Source: Clostridiaceae bacterium
GTDB taxonomy: Bacteria; Bacillota; Clostridia; Oscillospirales; Acutalibacteraceae
DNA: 64,000 nt
Assembly: GCA_904501755.1 (NCBI GenBank)
Contig: CAJGBV010000003.1
Location: forward strand, 44,254-108,253
Reading direction: 5' to 3'
Every line of letters starts with the position of its first letter. Position 1 is the first letter of the stretch. Both the position numbers and the translations under genes were made by a program. The notes under the pieces were generated by a model that was given only the letters and a program-made list of their open reading frames with translations, made no database searches and was not told the DNA's origin. Positions 50,602-60,339 of the stretch are shown piece after piece.

Positions 50602-51810
50602 ATGTATAATGAAGTAGGTGATTATTTGGATTGTTTGATGCCGGATAAAGTATGGAGTTATAAAAATTTCAATATGGGCGCAGAACTTGATATAGCTGGC
50701 GAGTTTATTTATGATGGCATTAATGCATTAAATCAAATTGGCAATATTGAAGAATATACTGGATTGTTTTCTTTTCTCTATCACACCGCTGTGGGAATAG
50801 AGAGGTTACAAAAAATAATTGTAGTTTTATACGAGACGGTTAATATTGAAAACCATAAAGATTTTGAAAAGGAACTAATTACTCACAGCCACACAAAACT
50901 CAATGAGTGGATTTGTAAGCATAACGATCCTAATTTAAACGCAAGAGAAAATGCATTTCTTCAATTGCTAACAAGCTTTTACAATTCTGCAAGATATGAT
51001 AGATTTAACTTAAATTCCCAGTTTGCAAAAGAAAAAGAGGATTTTAAAAAGTTTTTAACGTGTCAGTTTGCTGACAAAATTGAATATCATCCATTGGATC
51101 CCTCTATTATATTGGTTACACCTTGTGTTAAAGAAATGCTTGGCAGAGTAATTGGTTCACTTTCTAAAAAATATTATAATTTAGTTCGAAGTGGATGCAA
51201 AGAGGCAAACACTTTTACATATGAATTACGCACGGACTCAAAAGCTGAAAAAGTATTTCTTTCTACATATAGTAAACACTCTTTGCAAATGCAAAAGGTA
51301 ACAGAAAATCTTGCTTTTAAAGAATTATTGGTATATCTGCGTAATACAAAGGAAAAGCATGGGCTTATACACTATATTGATAGTATTGCGCCATTAGAAT
51401 TCGACCCAGCACTTATTAATGATTATATCAATGAAATAGCCAAAGGAACTATTCCGCAATCGTTAGTTGATGAGATAGAAACTCTATATGCCGAATGTGA
51501 CTATGGTAAAGAAAGAGAAGAACAAATAGAAATAATCGGTTCTTCCAATGTGGACTTTAATTATTATCCAGTACATCTTTGCTATCAATTAATGGATGAG
51601 TTTGTAAGTGGAAAGAAAGATTATTTGTGCTTTATGAATGATTTTTCTGAATTGTATAAAATGATAGATGATGAGGAATATGATATTTTAAGCGACATAC
51701 CTGGCTTGTGTGATAAAATAAAAAAAGAACAGATTTCTCATAATGAATTTAAGAATCGAATAAAACAAATTTTTAATGAATTTAAGAAAACAACTTATTA
51801 TGAGCATTAA
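50602..51810 (+). CDS. Unknown island protein, up to 402 residues
   Basis: Largely helical, acidic, no signal or membrane segment, no recognised motif. The start is uncertain: ATG 50602 would be leaderless given the promoter, while TTG 50626 has AGGTGA 4-5 nt upstream and gives 394 residues. It is followed after 54 nt by the HNH nuclease gene on the same strand and shares a terminator with it, so the two may act together. Low GC, unlike the HTH genes before it. Confidence 0.65.
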   Translation: MYNEVGDYLDCLMPDKVWSYKNFNMGAELDIAGEFIYDGINALNQIGNIEEYTGLFSFLYHTAVGIERLQKIIVVLYETVNIENHKDFEKELITHSHTKLNEWICKHNDPNLNARENAFLQLLTSFYNSARYDRFNLNSQFAKEKEDFKKFLTCQFADKIEYHPLDPSIILVTPCVKEMLGRVIGSLSKKYYNLVRSGCKEANTFTYELRTDSKAEKVFLSTYSKHSLQMQKVTENLAFKELLVYLRNTKEKHGLIHYIDSIAPLEFDPALINDYINEIAKGTIPQSLVDEIETLYAECDYGKEREEQIEIIGSSNVDFNYYPVHLCYQLMDEFVSGKKDYLCFMNDFSELYKMIDDEEYDILSDIPGLCDKIKKEQISHNEFKNRIKQIFNEFKKTTYYEH

Positions 51811-51864
51811 AGGAAAAAGAAGTTTTTCTTTGGATAAATACTTATTTGGAAAAGATGTGATTTT

Positions 51865-52992
51865 ATGCAATTAAATATTGAAAGATTTTATAAATACTTA
51901 GATGGATTCAAGGCGTATCTTGAAGTAATGTCCGAGGAACCTTTAATTGATTTGACAACAGATAAATTCTTTTCAACTCAGGAAGGCTATAAACACGGTG
52001 TTTATCATAACGCCCAAAACATTCTTGATTTTGCTAATTGGGATGTCAGTGATATAGGTTCTGGAAAGATATCTAAAAAAGCAATTCAAGCTGTTGATGA
52101 AGGTGCTAATTTAGTTCATCATCAGCAAAAACTTCATTTCAAAAACAAAGTTTATGAAAAACCAAAGGAAGCAGAACAACTGTTGTACAATATTTACTGC
52201 GGACATAATGATGCAAAGGCGTTTGATGATGCGGTTGGCTTTTGGGGTGGTAAGTATGATTTGTTGGCCTACTTGTTTTTCATAAAAGATAATACAAAAT
52301 ATCTACCGATAAGTTCTTCTAACTTTGACGAGCGATTTAAGTTATTGGGTATTTCGTTAAAGACAAATAGAAGCTGTTCGAGCTTGAATTATTTCGCCTT
52401 TGTCGGTTGCATCAATGAGTTAAGAAAGCAGATGGAGAAGTGTTACGGGTTTGGCGTATCGCTTCTTGATGCGCATTCCGTGATATGGCAACTAAATGCA
52501 GCAAACGAATTTGTAGCACAAATGGAAGAAAAGCACGCTGATATTGATCTTTCTTATGAAGTCGGCAAATATTTATCGCAAAAAGAGTTTAAGCCAAGCG
52601 GTTATACGGGAAAGCCAAAAGAGCAAGTGCAACCTATCTGCACAAGCGGTCATAACGTATATCCACGAAGCAGGTTCGTTGCACTTAATGCACTATACAT
52701 AGCTAAAAATACGTGCGAAATCAATCCTGATCACGAGAGTTTTATCAGAAAGAATTCCGACGTTAAATATATGGAGCCACATCATCTGGTTCCAATGGCT
52801 TTTTCACATAAATTTAAGGTTTCTTTGGATGTAGAGGAAAATATAATTTGCCTTTGCAGTAATTGTCATAACGAAATCCACTATGGAAAACGAGCAAAGG
52901 AATTGGTTGAACAACTATATTCCAAAAGAAAAGACTTGCTCAAGAGCGTAGGAATTGACATTTCCTTGAAAGAATTACTCGAAATGTATTGA
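51865..52992 (+). CDS. HNH endonuclease
   Basis: 375 residues. The C-terminal HNH/beta-beta-alpha nuclease reads MEPHHLVPMAF (H306, H307) ... NIICLCSNCHNEIHYG with Cys331/Cys334 as zinc ligands and His339 as a further conserved site; an extra CEINPDH precedes it. The N-terminal 270 residues are a helical domain of unknown specificity that could recognise DNA or modified bases. The C-terminal form is common in HNH restriction-type proteins of Firmicutes. Possible restriction or abortive defence function with the preceding gene (inference). Confidence 0.8.
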   Translation: MQLNIERFYKYLDGFKAYLEVMSEEPLIDLTTDKFFSTQEGYKHGVYHNAQNILDFANWDVSDIGSGKISKKAIQAVDEGANLVHHQQKLHFKNKVYEKPKEAEQLLYNIYCGHNDAKAFDDAVGFWGGKYDLLAYLFFIKDNTKYLPISSSNFDERFKLLGISLKTNRSCSSLNYFAFVGCINELRKQMEKCYGFGVSLLDAHSVIWQLNAANEFVAQMEEKHADIDLSYEVGKYLSQKEFKPSGYTGKPKEQVQPICTSGHNVYPRSRFVALNALYIAKNTCEINPDHESFIRKNSDVKYMEPHHLVPMAFSHKFKVSLDVEENIICLCSNCHNEIHYGKRAKELVEQLYSKRKDLLKSVGIDISLKELLEMY

Positions 52993-53018
52993 AGCAATTA
53001 ACTAATATAAAAATACTT

Positions 53019-53056
53019 AAAGAGGTTGCGCATAAAATGTATGTGCAACCTCTTTT
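53019..53056. terminator. Terminator after the HNH gene
   Basis: AAAGAGGTTGCGCAT (53019-53033), loop, ATGTGCAACCTCTTTT (53041-53056). An inverted relative of the hairpin at 49627-49667. Confidence 0.85.
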
Positions 53057-53123
53057 AGATTGATGATTTAAGAAAATATAATGATTTATTAAAAATGAAT
53101 GTAGCTATCGCTTTATTTTGCCG

Positions 53124-53152
53124 TTGCAATATTTAAACTTTCGTGATATAAT
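53124..53152 (+). promoter_or_regulatory. Promoter of the restriction-modification array
   Basis: TTGCAA (53124-53129), 17-bp spacer, TATAAT (53147-53152) with TGA extended -10. First gene is the XRE regulator at 53190. Confidence 0.85.
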
Positions 53153-53189
53153 AAATTTGTCGAATTATAATTTTTTATGAGGTGTACTT

Positions 53190-53405
53190 ATGGCTGTTAG
53201 CTACAAGAAACTATGGAAACTTTTAATTGACCACGATATGAAAAAGAAAGATCTTGCCAAGGTTGCAGATGTCAGTAATTATACCATCACCAAAATGAGT
53301 AAAGGTGAAAATGTTACTGTCGAAACCCTGGGAAAAATTTGTGCTGCCCTAAACTGCAGTATTGATGACATTATGGAATTCATTCCGGAAACAGATGTAG
53401 AATAA
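53190..53405 (+). CDS. XRE-family HTH regulator of the type I R-M array
   Basis: 71 residues: a single Cro/C1-type HTH (KKDLAKVADVSNYTITKMSKGENVTVETLGKICAALNCSIDDIMEFI). ATG 53190 with GAGGTG. It is the first gene of a co-directional array and lies 12 nt before hsdM, the usual place of a controller protein; it may autoregulate the promoter at 53124-53152. Confidence 0.85.
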   Translation: MAVSYKKLWKLLIDHDMKKKDLAKVADVSNYTITKMSKGENVTVETLGKICAALNCSIDDIMEFIPETDVE

Positions 53406-53417
53406 GGAGATAGCGAA

Positions 53418-55415
53418 ATGGAAAATCAAATTCACAATCAAATCGTAAGCTTCATTTGGGGAATCGCAGACGATTGCCTTCGCGATGTTTATGTGCGCGG
53501 AAAATATAGAGATGTAATTTTGCCTATGACGGTTATTCGTCGTTTGGATATTGTTCTTGAGCCTACTAAAGAAAAGGTTTTACAAACTAAGAAGATGCTC
53601 GATGCAAACAAAGTCGTTAACCAAACTGAGGCATTATGTATGGCAGCGGGACATCCTTTCTGCAATAGTTCTCCCTTCTGCTTAAAAGACCTGACCTCCC
53701 GTGCAAAGAAGCAGACTTTGAAAGCTGATTTTATTGCATATCTTGATGGCTTTTCTCCCAATGTGCAAGAAATACTTGACAAGTTTAAGTTTCGCAACCA
53801 GATCGATACTATGGTAGATGCCGATATTTTAGGCGCAGTTATTGAGAAATTCGTTTCTCCTACAATCAATTTGAGTCCTTTTCCGGTACTTGATGACATG
53901 GGAAATGTAAAGATGCCTGCTTTGGACAATCATAGCATGGGAACAGTCTTTGAAGAACTTGTACGCAGATTTAACGAAGCAAATAATGAAGAAGCTGGAG
54001 AACACTGGACTCCCCGCGATGTCGTTGAGCTTATGGCGGATTTAGCTGTTGCACCTGTGGCACATCTCATCAAAGACAGCACCTACTCTTGTTATGATGG
54101 TGCAAGTGGAACTGGTGGAATGCTTACGGTTGCACAGGATCGTTTAAAGGCTCTTGCTAAAGAACAAGGCAAAAAGGTATCCATTCATCTTTTTGGCCAA
54201 GAAATCAATCCAGAAACCTATGCTATCACAAAAGCTGATATGCTACTGAAAGGTGATGGCGAAGAAGCCGAACATATTGCATACGGCTCAACCCTTTCTT
54301 CTGATGGTTTTTCTTCTAACGACTTCGATTTCATGCTTTCCAATCCACCTTATGGCAAGTCGTGGAAAACCGATGCAGAAAAGATGGGAGGCAAAGATGA
54401 AATTCTTGATACTCGTTTTGTAACTGTATTTGGAGATGATCCTGAATTCAGCATGATCCCGAGGACAAGTGATGGTCAGTTGCTGTTCCTATTGAATAAT
54501 ATTTCCAAAATGAAAGAAACCACCGAAATGGGATCTCGTATTGTAGAGGTTCATAATGGTTCTTCCTTGTTTACTGGTGATGCTGGCTCAGGTGAAAGTA
54601 ATGCTCGACGCTACATGATTGAGCGTGACCTTGTTGAAGCGATTATTGCTTTGCCAGAAAATATGTTCTATAACACTGGTATTGGCACTTTTATTTGGAT
54701 TCTTTCCAACAAAAAGGAAGAAAGACGTCGTGGCAAGATTCAGCTTATAGATGCTACTGCCATGAAATCGCCTCTTCGCAAAAACCTTGGTAAGAAAAAT
54801 TGTGAATTCACCAAGGATATTAGTAAAGAGATCCTTAATCTTTATTTGAATATGACCGAGAATGAAGTCAGCAAAATATTCAAAAATAACGAGTTTGGTT
54901 ACTGGAATATTACGATCGAAAGACCTCTTCGTTTGCGCGTATATCCCGATAGAGATATCCCTGTTGACACATTCAAAAAAGATGAAGAATGTTTAACCGT
55001 AAAACATGCTCTTGCGAATCTTCCGCAAGGTGTTGATTGGGACGATTGGGCTGAATTTGCTAAAGAAACAAAGCTCAAGGCAACTCTTCTCAAGAAAATT
55101 CGTCCTTTCATAACGAAGGTAGATTCTACAGCAAAAGCTATCGATGAATCAGATCCCGATTTACGCGATACAGAAATTGTTCCGTTTACTTATGCCGGAG
55201 GAATCTCTGAGTTTATGAAGAATGAAGTCCTTCCGTTCGCTAACGATGCTTGGGTTAATGAAAAGAAAACGGTAATTGGGTACGAAGTTAGTTTTACCAA
55301 GTACTTCTACAAACCTGTAGATTTAAGAGCAATGGAGGATATTATTGCTGACATCAGCTTGTTAGAGAAAGAAACTGCTGGATTGCTCGAAGAAATTATT
55401 GGAGGTAATAAATAA
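53418..55415 (+). CDS. hsdM: Type I restriction-modification DNA methyltransferase subunit HsdM
   Basis: 665 residues, in the long HsdM class. N-terminal helical domain, then N6-adenine methyltransferase with SAM-binding DGASGTGG (227-234) and catalytic NPPY (309-312), preceded by EEAGEHWTPRDVVELM. ATG 53418 with AAGGAG. With HsdS it methylates adenines in a bipartite target. The stop overlaps the hsdS start by one base. Confidence 0.95.
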   Translation: MENQIHNQIVSFIWGIADDCLRDVYVRGKYRDVILPMTVIRRLDIVLEPTKEKVLQTKKMLDANKVVNQTEALCMAAGHPFCNSSPFCLKDLTSRAKKQTLKADFIAYLDGFSPNVQEILDKFKFRNQIDTMVDADILGAVIEKFVSPTINLSPFPVLDDMGNVKMPALDNHSMGTVFEELVRRFNEANNEEAGEHWTPRDVVELMADLAVAPVAHLIKDSTYSCYDGASGTGGMLTVAQDRLKALAKEQGKKVSIHLFGQEINPETYAITKADMLLKGDGEEAEHIAYGSTLSSDGFSSNDFDFMLSNPPYGKSWKTDAEKMGGKDEILDTRFVTVFGDDPEFSMIPRTSDGQLLFLLNNISKMKETTEMGSRIVEVHNGSSLFTGDAGSGESNARRYMIERDLVEAIIALPENMFYNTGIGTFIWILSNKKEERRRGKIQLIDATAMKSPLRKNLGKKNCEFTKDISKEILNLYLNMTENEVSKIFKNNEFGYWNITIERPLRLRVYPDRDIPVDTFKKDEECLTVKHALANLPQGVDWDDWAEFAKETKLKATLLKKIRPFITKVDSTAKAIDESDPDLRDTEIVPFTYAGGISEFMKNEVLPFANDAWVNEKKTVIGYEVSFTKYFYKPVDLRAMEDIIADISLLEKETAGLLEEIIGGNK

Positions 55416-56770
55416 TGACCGCCCGTTATAGTTCATTAAAACCTTCAAAGAATAAATTTAATGGACAAATCCCTACCCATTGGAACGATGTACCAATTAG
55501 ATCTGTATGCAAATTTAAAAGCGTACAGAATAATGTAGGAGAAGAACTGCTATCTGTTTTCTTGGATAGAGGTGTGGTACGATATTCAGATACATCAGGC
55601 AAACAAGTTCATAAGCCGAGTGAGGATATGTCCAAATATCAATTAGTGGAACCTCGAGATATAGTTTTGAACAATCAACAGGCATGGCGAGGATCTGTTG
55701 GTGTGTCACAGTATCGTGGCATTGTAAGTCCGGCTTACATTGTTATGTCTTTAGATGAATCAATTAATGATCGATTTGTAAATTATATGATTCGCAATCA
55801 AGCTTGTGTTGCACAGTTTGTTTTGGCATCTAAAGGCGTTGGTTCAATTCAGCGAATCCTTAGCCCTACGAAACTCAAAAGCTCATATTTTACATTACCG
55901 TCAAGAGAAGAACAAGATCAAATCGTTCGGTATTTAGACTGGAAAATATCCCAAATAAACAAGCAGATAAACCTAAACAAGAAACAGATAGCGCTTTTAA
56001 AAGAACTTAATAAGCAATATATAAGTAACTTGGTGTTTGGAAAAACGTCAAATGCTCCTATGAAGAAAATCACTGATATTCCTTGGCTTAACTATGTGCC
56101 TGAACATTGGCAAAGGGTAAGAAACAAAAACATCCTTTCTCCAATTAAAACTTTGGTAGGTGATAAAAGCAAAGAGTTCCAACTATTATCTTTAACAACG
56201 AGAGGAATTATTATTAGAAATATTGAATCTGGAAAAGGAAAATTCCCATCGGATTTTTCCACTTACCAAATCGTAAAAAAAGGTAATTTGGTTTTTTGTC
56301 TGTTTGATATAGACGAAACTCCTCGAACCGTCGGATTATCAGAATTGGAAGGCATGATAACAGGAGCATATGACACCTTTGAAGTTCACAATGCAATGCC
56401 TGAGTTTTTATATTATTACTACCTATCTGTTGATAACATTAAGGCGTTGAAACCATATTATACAGGATTGCGAAAAGTAATAAAGCAGGATGTTTTTATG
56501 AGAATTCCTATATATTTGCCTTCAAATGAAGAACAAGAGATAATTGTTTGTCAAATAAATCAAAACGAAAAGAACATAAAAAATCTTATTGAAAAATTTG
56601 ATAGACAAATAGAGCAATTAAATGACATTAAAAAGAAAATAATATTTGATGCAATTACAGGAAAAATCGATGTGAGAAATGTGGAAATTCCTGCATATGA
56701 GAGCTGTGAAGAAAATGGGGTTGAAGAATCTATGTTTGATGATGAATTGGAAACATCGGAGGTAGATTGA
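55415..56770 (+). CDS. hsdS: Type I restriction-modification specificity subunit HsdS
   Basis: 451 residues. Two target-recognition domains (about 1-165 and 216-370), each followed by a conserved coiled-coil spacer: LPSREEQDQIVRYLDWKISQINKQI (about 165-215) and LPSNEEQEIIVCQINQNEKNIKNLI (about 370-425). GGAGG precedes ATG 55415. Full length with no sign of recombinational scrambling or extra partial hsdS genes nearby. Its TGA overlaps the next ATG. Confidence 0.93.
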   Translation: MTARYSSLKPSKNKFNGQIPTHWNDVPIRSVCKFKSVQNNVGEELLSVFLDRGVVRYSDTSGKQVHKPSEDMSKYQLVEPRDIVLNNQQAWRGSVGVSQYRGIVSPAYIVMSLDESINDRFVNYMIRNQACVAQFVLASKGVGSIQRILSPTKLKSSYFTLPSREEQDQIVRYLDWKISQINKQINLNKKQIALLKELNKQYISNLVFGKTSNAPMKKITDIPWLNYVPEHWQRVRNKNILSPIKTLVGDKSKEFQLLSLTTRGIIIRNIESGKGKFPSDFSTYQIVKKGNLVFCLFDIDETPRTVGLSELEGMITGAYDTFEVHNAMPEFLYYYYLSVDNIKALKPYYTGLRKVIKQDVFMRIPIYLPSNEEQEIIVCQINQNEKNIKNLIEKFDRQIEQLNDIKKKIIFDAITGKIDVRNVEIPAYESCEENGVEESMFDDELETSEVD

Positions 56771-57360
56771 TGGCAATTGATATAAAGGAATGGACATGGG
56801 AAGCCATTAAAATGAAAGATGCAATAGCTAAAAGGATTACCTGTCCCTACTGCAATGTTGTTGTACAAGCTGTTTCGAATACACGTATTTTTGACGCAGA
56901 TACAGGCGCTATAAAATACCATATCCACAAATGCCCCGAATGTTTTATGCCGGTGATCATAGGCCTTGATGGCAAAATTATCCCTCAATCTCAGTTGCTA
57001 CCATTTGAGGATGTGCGCTTCTTACCTACGAGCATCGAAAAACTGTACAATGAATGCAGAAAATGCTACCTTAACGAATGTTATCATTCTGTAATTATGG
57101 TTTCTCGCTCTCTGCTGATGCATGTAGCTGTAGATAAAGGCGATGTTGCCGGAAATTCTTTTGCTGCTTACATAGACTATTTGGAGAACAATGGCTTCAT
57201 AGGCAGTCAAAACAAGGCGTGGGTAGATAAAATTAGAACTATTGGCAACAAGTACGTTCATCAATTAGATGAAGCGACTGAAGATGATGCCAAAAAGGTA
57301 ATTCTATTTATTAAGCAGTTACTGGGCAATCTATATGAAATGCCTCAATTAGCAATATAG
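56770..57360 (+). CDS. DUF4145-like protein inside the hsd operon
   Basis: 196 residues from ATG 56770, which shares its A with the hsdS stop and has GGAGG 6 nt upstream. N-terminal zinc-ribbon-like segment (CPYCNVVV ... HKCPEC, near residues 25-60), then a helical domain with LYNECRKCYLNECYHSVIMVSRSLLMHVA and KIRTIGNKYVHQLDEATEDDAKKVI, the pattern of DUF4145, often inserted in type I R-M operons. Function not known; an accessory or regulatory role is likely. Confidence 0.7.
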   Translation: MAIDIKEWTWEAIKMKDAIAKRITCPYCNVVVQAVSNTRIFDADTGAIKYHIHKCPECFMPVIIGLDGKIIPQSQLLPFEDVRFLPTSIEKLYNECRKCYLNECYHSVIMVSRSLLMHVAVDKGDVAGNSFAAYIDYLENNGFIGSQNKAWVDKIRTIGNKYVHQLDEATEDDAKKVILFIKQLLGNLYEMPQLAI

Positions 57361-57370
57361 GAGGTTAATT

Positions 57371-60325
57371 ATGGCAAGTAACACAAAGGAAATAGGCTTT
57401 GAAAGTTTAATCATCGAACATCTTTGTAGTGTCAATGGATATGAGCAAGGAACAAACGATGATTACAACAAAGAATATGCCATAGATGAAACAAGACTCT
57501 TCCGCTTTTTGGAGTCAACACAACCCGAAGAGATGGAAAAACTCGGTATCAGAAAGAGTCATCAGAAATACGCACAGTTTCTTAATCGTTTACAAGGTGA
57601 GATAACGAAACGCGGCGTTATCGATGTTTTGCGCAACGGAATAAAAATATACCCGGCAAACCTCGTAATGTTCTATATGACCCCTTCCGACAAAAACGAG
57701 GAAGCTAAAAAACGCTTTGAACAGAATATATTCAGTGTCACTCGTCAGTTGATGTATTCTCGTGATAATGGCAAGTTAGCGTTGGATTTCGTTATTTTCA
57801 TCAACGGATTGCCTGTAATCACTTGTGAATTAAAAAATCAACTTACTAAGCAAGATGTGGAAGATGCAGTATATCAGTATAAAACGGACAGGGATCCCAA
57901 GGAATTGATCTTCCAATTCAAGCGTTGTATGGTACACTTTGCTATTGATGATACGAGAGTAAAATTCTGCACGAAGCTTGACGGTAAGAATTCGTGGTTT
58001 TTGCCTTTTGATAAAGGATATAATGATGGTGCAGGTAATCCGCTTAACCCCGATGGAATTATGACGGATTATATGTGGAAAGACATTTTCACAAAAGCAC
58101 AACTCGCAATTATTATTGAAAACTACGCACAGGTTACCGAAGAAACAGAGCCTGAAACCAAAAAGAAAAAATACAAACAAATCTTTCCTCGCTATCACCA
58201 ACTATCGGTTGTAATGGCACTTTTGCGAGACATTAAAGATAACGGTGTTGGCAAGAGATATTTAATTCAACACAGCGCGGGTTCGGGCAAGTCTAATTCT
58301 ATTGCTTGGTTAGCACATCAGTTAGTTGGACTTGAAAAAGACGGCAAAACGGTTGTAGATTCAGTTATCGTCGTTACTGACCGCGTAAACCTCGATAAGC
58401 AGATACGTGATACGATAAAACAGTTTATGCAAGTGTCGAATACAGTTGCATGGGCAGAGCACGCTGGAGATCTTACTCGTTTCATTACAGAAGGAAAGAA
58501 AATCATCATCACTACTGTGCATAAGTTCCCTCTTGTTCTTGACAGCATTGGCACAGAGCACAAAGGTAGAAAGTTTGCTATTATTATTGACGAAGCACAT
58601 TCAAGTCAAAGTGGCGATATGTCCGCAAAAATGAATGTTGTTCTTTCTGGCGAGTACGATAAAGATGATAGTAACGAGGATAAAATAAACAAAATCGTCG
58701 AAGGAAGAAAGCTTCTCAAAAATGCCAGCTATTTTGCATTTACTGCTACTCCCAAAAATAAAACGCTCGAGTTGTTCGGCGAAGCTATTTCGCAGCCAGA
58801 TGGGACTGTTAAACATGCACCGTTCCACCACTATTCAATGAAGCAGGCTATTCAAGAAGGCTTTATCATGGATGTGCTTAAATACTACACACCCATTTAT
58901 AGCTATTATAAGCTCACAAAAACCGTTGAAGATGATCCGTTATTCGATAAGAAAAAAGCACAGAAGCGACTCCGTGCATTTGTAGAAAGCAATGAGTATG
59001 CGATTTCTCAAAAAGCCGAAATCATGGTGGAGCATTTCCATACGCAAGTAATCTCCAAGGGGAAAATTGGTGGTAAGGCTCGCGCAATGGTCGTTACAAG
59101 CAGCATATTGAGGGCTATTGAGTATTACTATGCTTTCCAACAGGCACTTGAATCTCGGCATAGCCCCTATAAAGCCATAATTGCTTTCTCTGGTGACAAG
59201 GAATATAACGGCAAAACCTTAAATGAATCTATTATCAATGGGTTCCCGAGCAATCAGATTGAAAAGGAATTCAAAAAAGATCCGTATCGTTTTCTTATTG
59301 TTGCTGATAAGTTCCAAACCGGTTATGACGAACCACTACTACACACGATGTATGTTGATAAAATTCTGACTGATATCAAAGCGGTTCAGACTTTATCACG
59401 ACTCAATCGTGCACATCCGCAGAAGATAGATACCTTTGTGCTTGATTTTGCAAACGATGCACAGAGTATAGAAGAATCCTTCTCTCGCTACTATCGTACG
59501 ACAACATTATCTGGCGAAACCGACCCTAACAAGTTATATGATATTATCTCCGCTTTGGAGCAACATCAGGTATATACCCAAGATCGTGTTGAACTGTTTA
59601 TCGATTTGTATTTAAACAACGCCGAACGTGACAAGCTCGATCCGATTTTGGATGAATGTGCAATCCTTTATAAAGGATTGGAAACGACTGACCAAATCGA
59701 ATTCAAAAGTTCTGCCAAATCCTTTGTTCGAACCTATGGATTCCTCGGAGCTATTTTACCGTATGGCAATGCAGAATGGGAAAAACTTTCGATTTTCTTG
59801 AATCTTTTACTTCCCAAATTACCTTCTCCTAAAGAAGATGATTTGTCAGAAGGAATTATTGATGCAATAGATCTTGAAAGCTATCGTGTAGAAGCTCAAA
59901 ATATGATTTCAATTAAACTTGAAGATTCAGATTCTGAGATTGATCCTGTTCCCAACGGAACACCGCGAACTCCTTCTGCGCCAGAGATGGATTTGCTCAC
60001 CAGTATATTGAATACGTTTAATGATTTGTTTGGAAATGTTGATTGGACTGACGCGGATAATGTCAGACGACAGGTGGCAGAGATCCCTGCTATGGTAGCA
60101 AGAGATGACCGCTATCAAAACGCTATGAAGAATTCCGATAAGCAAAATGCAAGAATAGAAAGCGATCGAGCACTCCAGTCTGTCATTTTCGGAATCATGG
60201 CAGATAATATGGAACTTTTCAAGCAATTCCAAGATAATCCTTCGTTTAAAAAATGGCTGTCTGATATGGTCTTCAGTTTGACCTATACTGCTGGGGGCAG
60301 TTCAGATACGACAACTGCAAATTAA
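57371..60325 (+). CDS. hsdR: Type I restriction enzyme motor/nuclease subunit HsdR
   Basis: 984 residues. N-terminal PD-(D/E)xK nuclease with D139 and E153-x-K155 (ITCELKN). SF2 translocase: Walker A HSAGSGKSNS (K307), DEAH box 407-410, motif III FTATPKNKT, motif VI region QTLSRLNRAHP. Translocates DNA and cuts when the HsdMS target is unmodified. GGAGG before ATG 57371. Complete, so the system looks functional. Confidence 0.95.
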   Translation: MASNTKEIGFESLIIEHLCSVNGYEQGTNDDYNKEYAIDETRLFRFLESTQPEEMEKLGIRKSHQKYAQFLNRLQGEITKRGVIDVLRNGIKIYPANLVMFYMTPSDKNEEAKKRFEQNIFSVTRQLMYSRDNGKLALDFVIFINGLPVITCELKNQLTKQDVEDAVYQYKTDRDPKELIFQFKRCMVHFAIDDTRVKFCTKLDGKNSWFLPFDKGYNDGAGNPLNPDGIMTDYMWKDIFTKAQLAIIIENYAQVTEETEPETKKKKYKQIFPRYHQLSVVMALLRDIKDNGVGKRYLIQHSAGSGKSNSIAWLAHQLVGLEKDGKTVVDSVIVVTDRVNLDKQIRDTIKQFMQVSNTVAWAEHAGDLTRFITEGKKIIITTVHKFPLVLDSIGTEHKGRKFAIIIDEAHSSQSGDMSAKMNVVLSGEYDKDDSNEDKINKIVEGRKLLKNASYFAFTATPKNKTLELFGEAISQPDGTVKHAPFHHYSMKQAIQEGFIMDVLKYYTPIYSYYKLTKTVEDDPLFDKKKAQKRLRAFVESNEYAISQKAEIMVEHFHTQVISKGKIGGKARAMVVTSSILRAIEYYYAFQQALESRHSPYKAIIAFSGDKEYNGKTLNESIINGFPSNQIEKEFKKDPYRFLIVADKFQTGYDEPLLHTMYVDKILTDIKAVQTLSRLNRAHPQKIDTFVLDFANDAQSIEESFSRYYRTTTLSGETDPNKLYDIISALEQHQVYTQDRVELFIDLYLNNAERDKLDPILDECAILYKGLETTDQIEFKSSAKSFVRTYGFLGAILPYGNAEWEKLSIFLNLLLPKLPSPKEDDLSEGIIDAIDLESYRVEAQNMISIKLEDSDSEIDPVPNGTPRTPSAPEMDLLTSILNTFNDLFGNVDWTDADNVRRQVAEIPAMVARDDRYQNAMKNSDKQNARIESDRALQSVIFGIMADNMELFKQFQDNPSFKKWLSDMVFSLTYTAGGSSDTTTAN

Positions 60326-60339
60326 AAAGAGGTGTAAAT

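Noticed and set aside
53190..53405. Antitoxin of a toxin-antitoxin pair
   Set aside because: No small toxin gene is adjacent; the gene directly precedes hsdM, which fits an R-M controller better.
55415..56770. Phase-variable, shuffling hsdS locus
   Set aside because: Only one full-length hsdS, no partial copies, no inverted repeats and no recombinase next to it.
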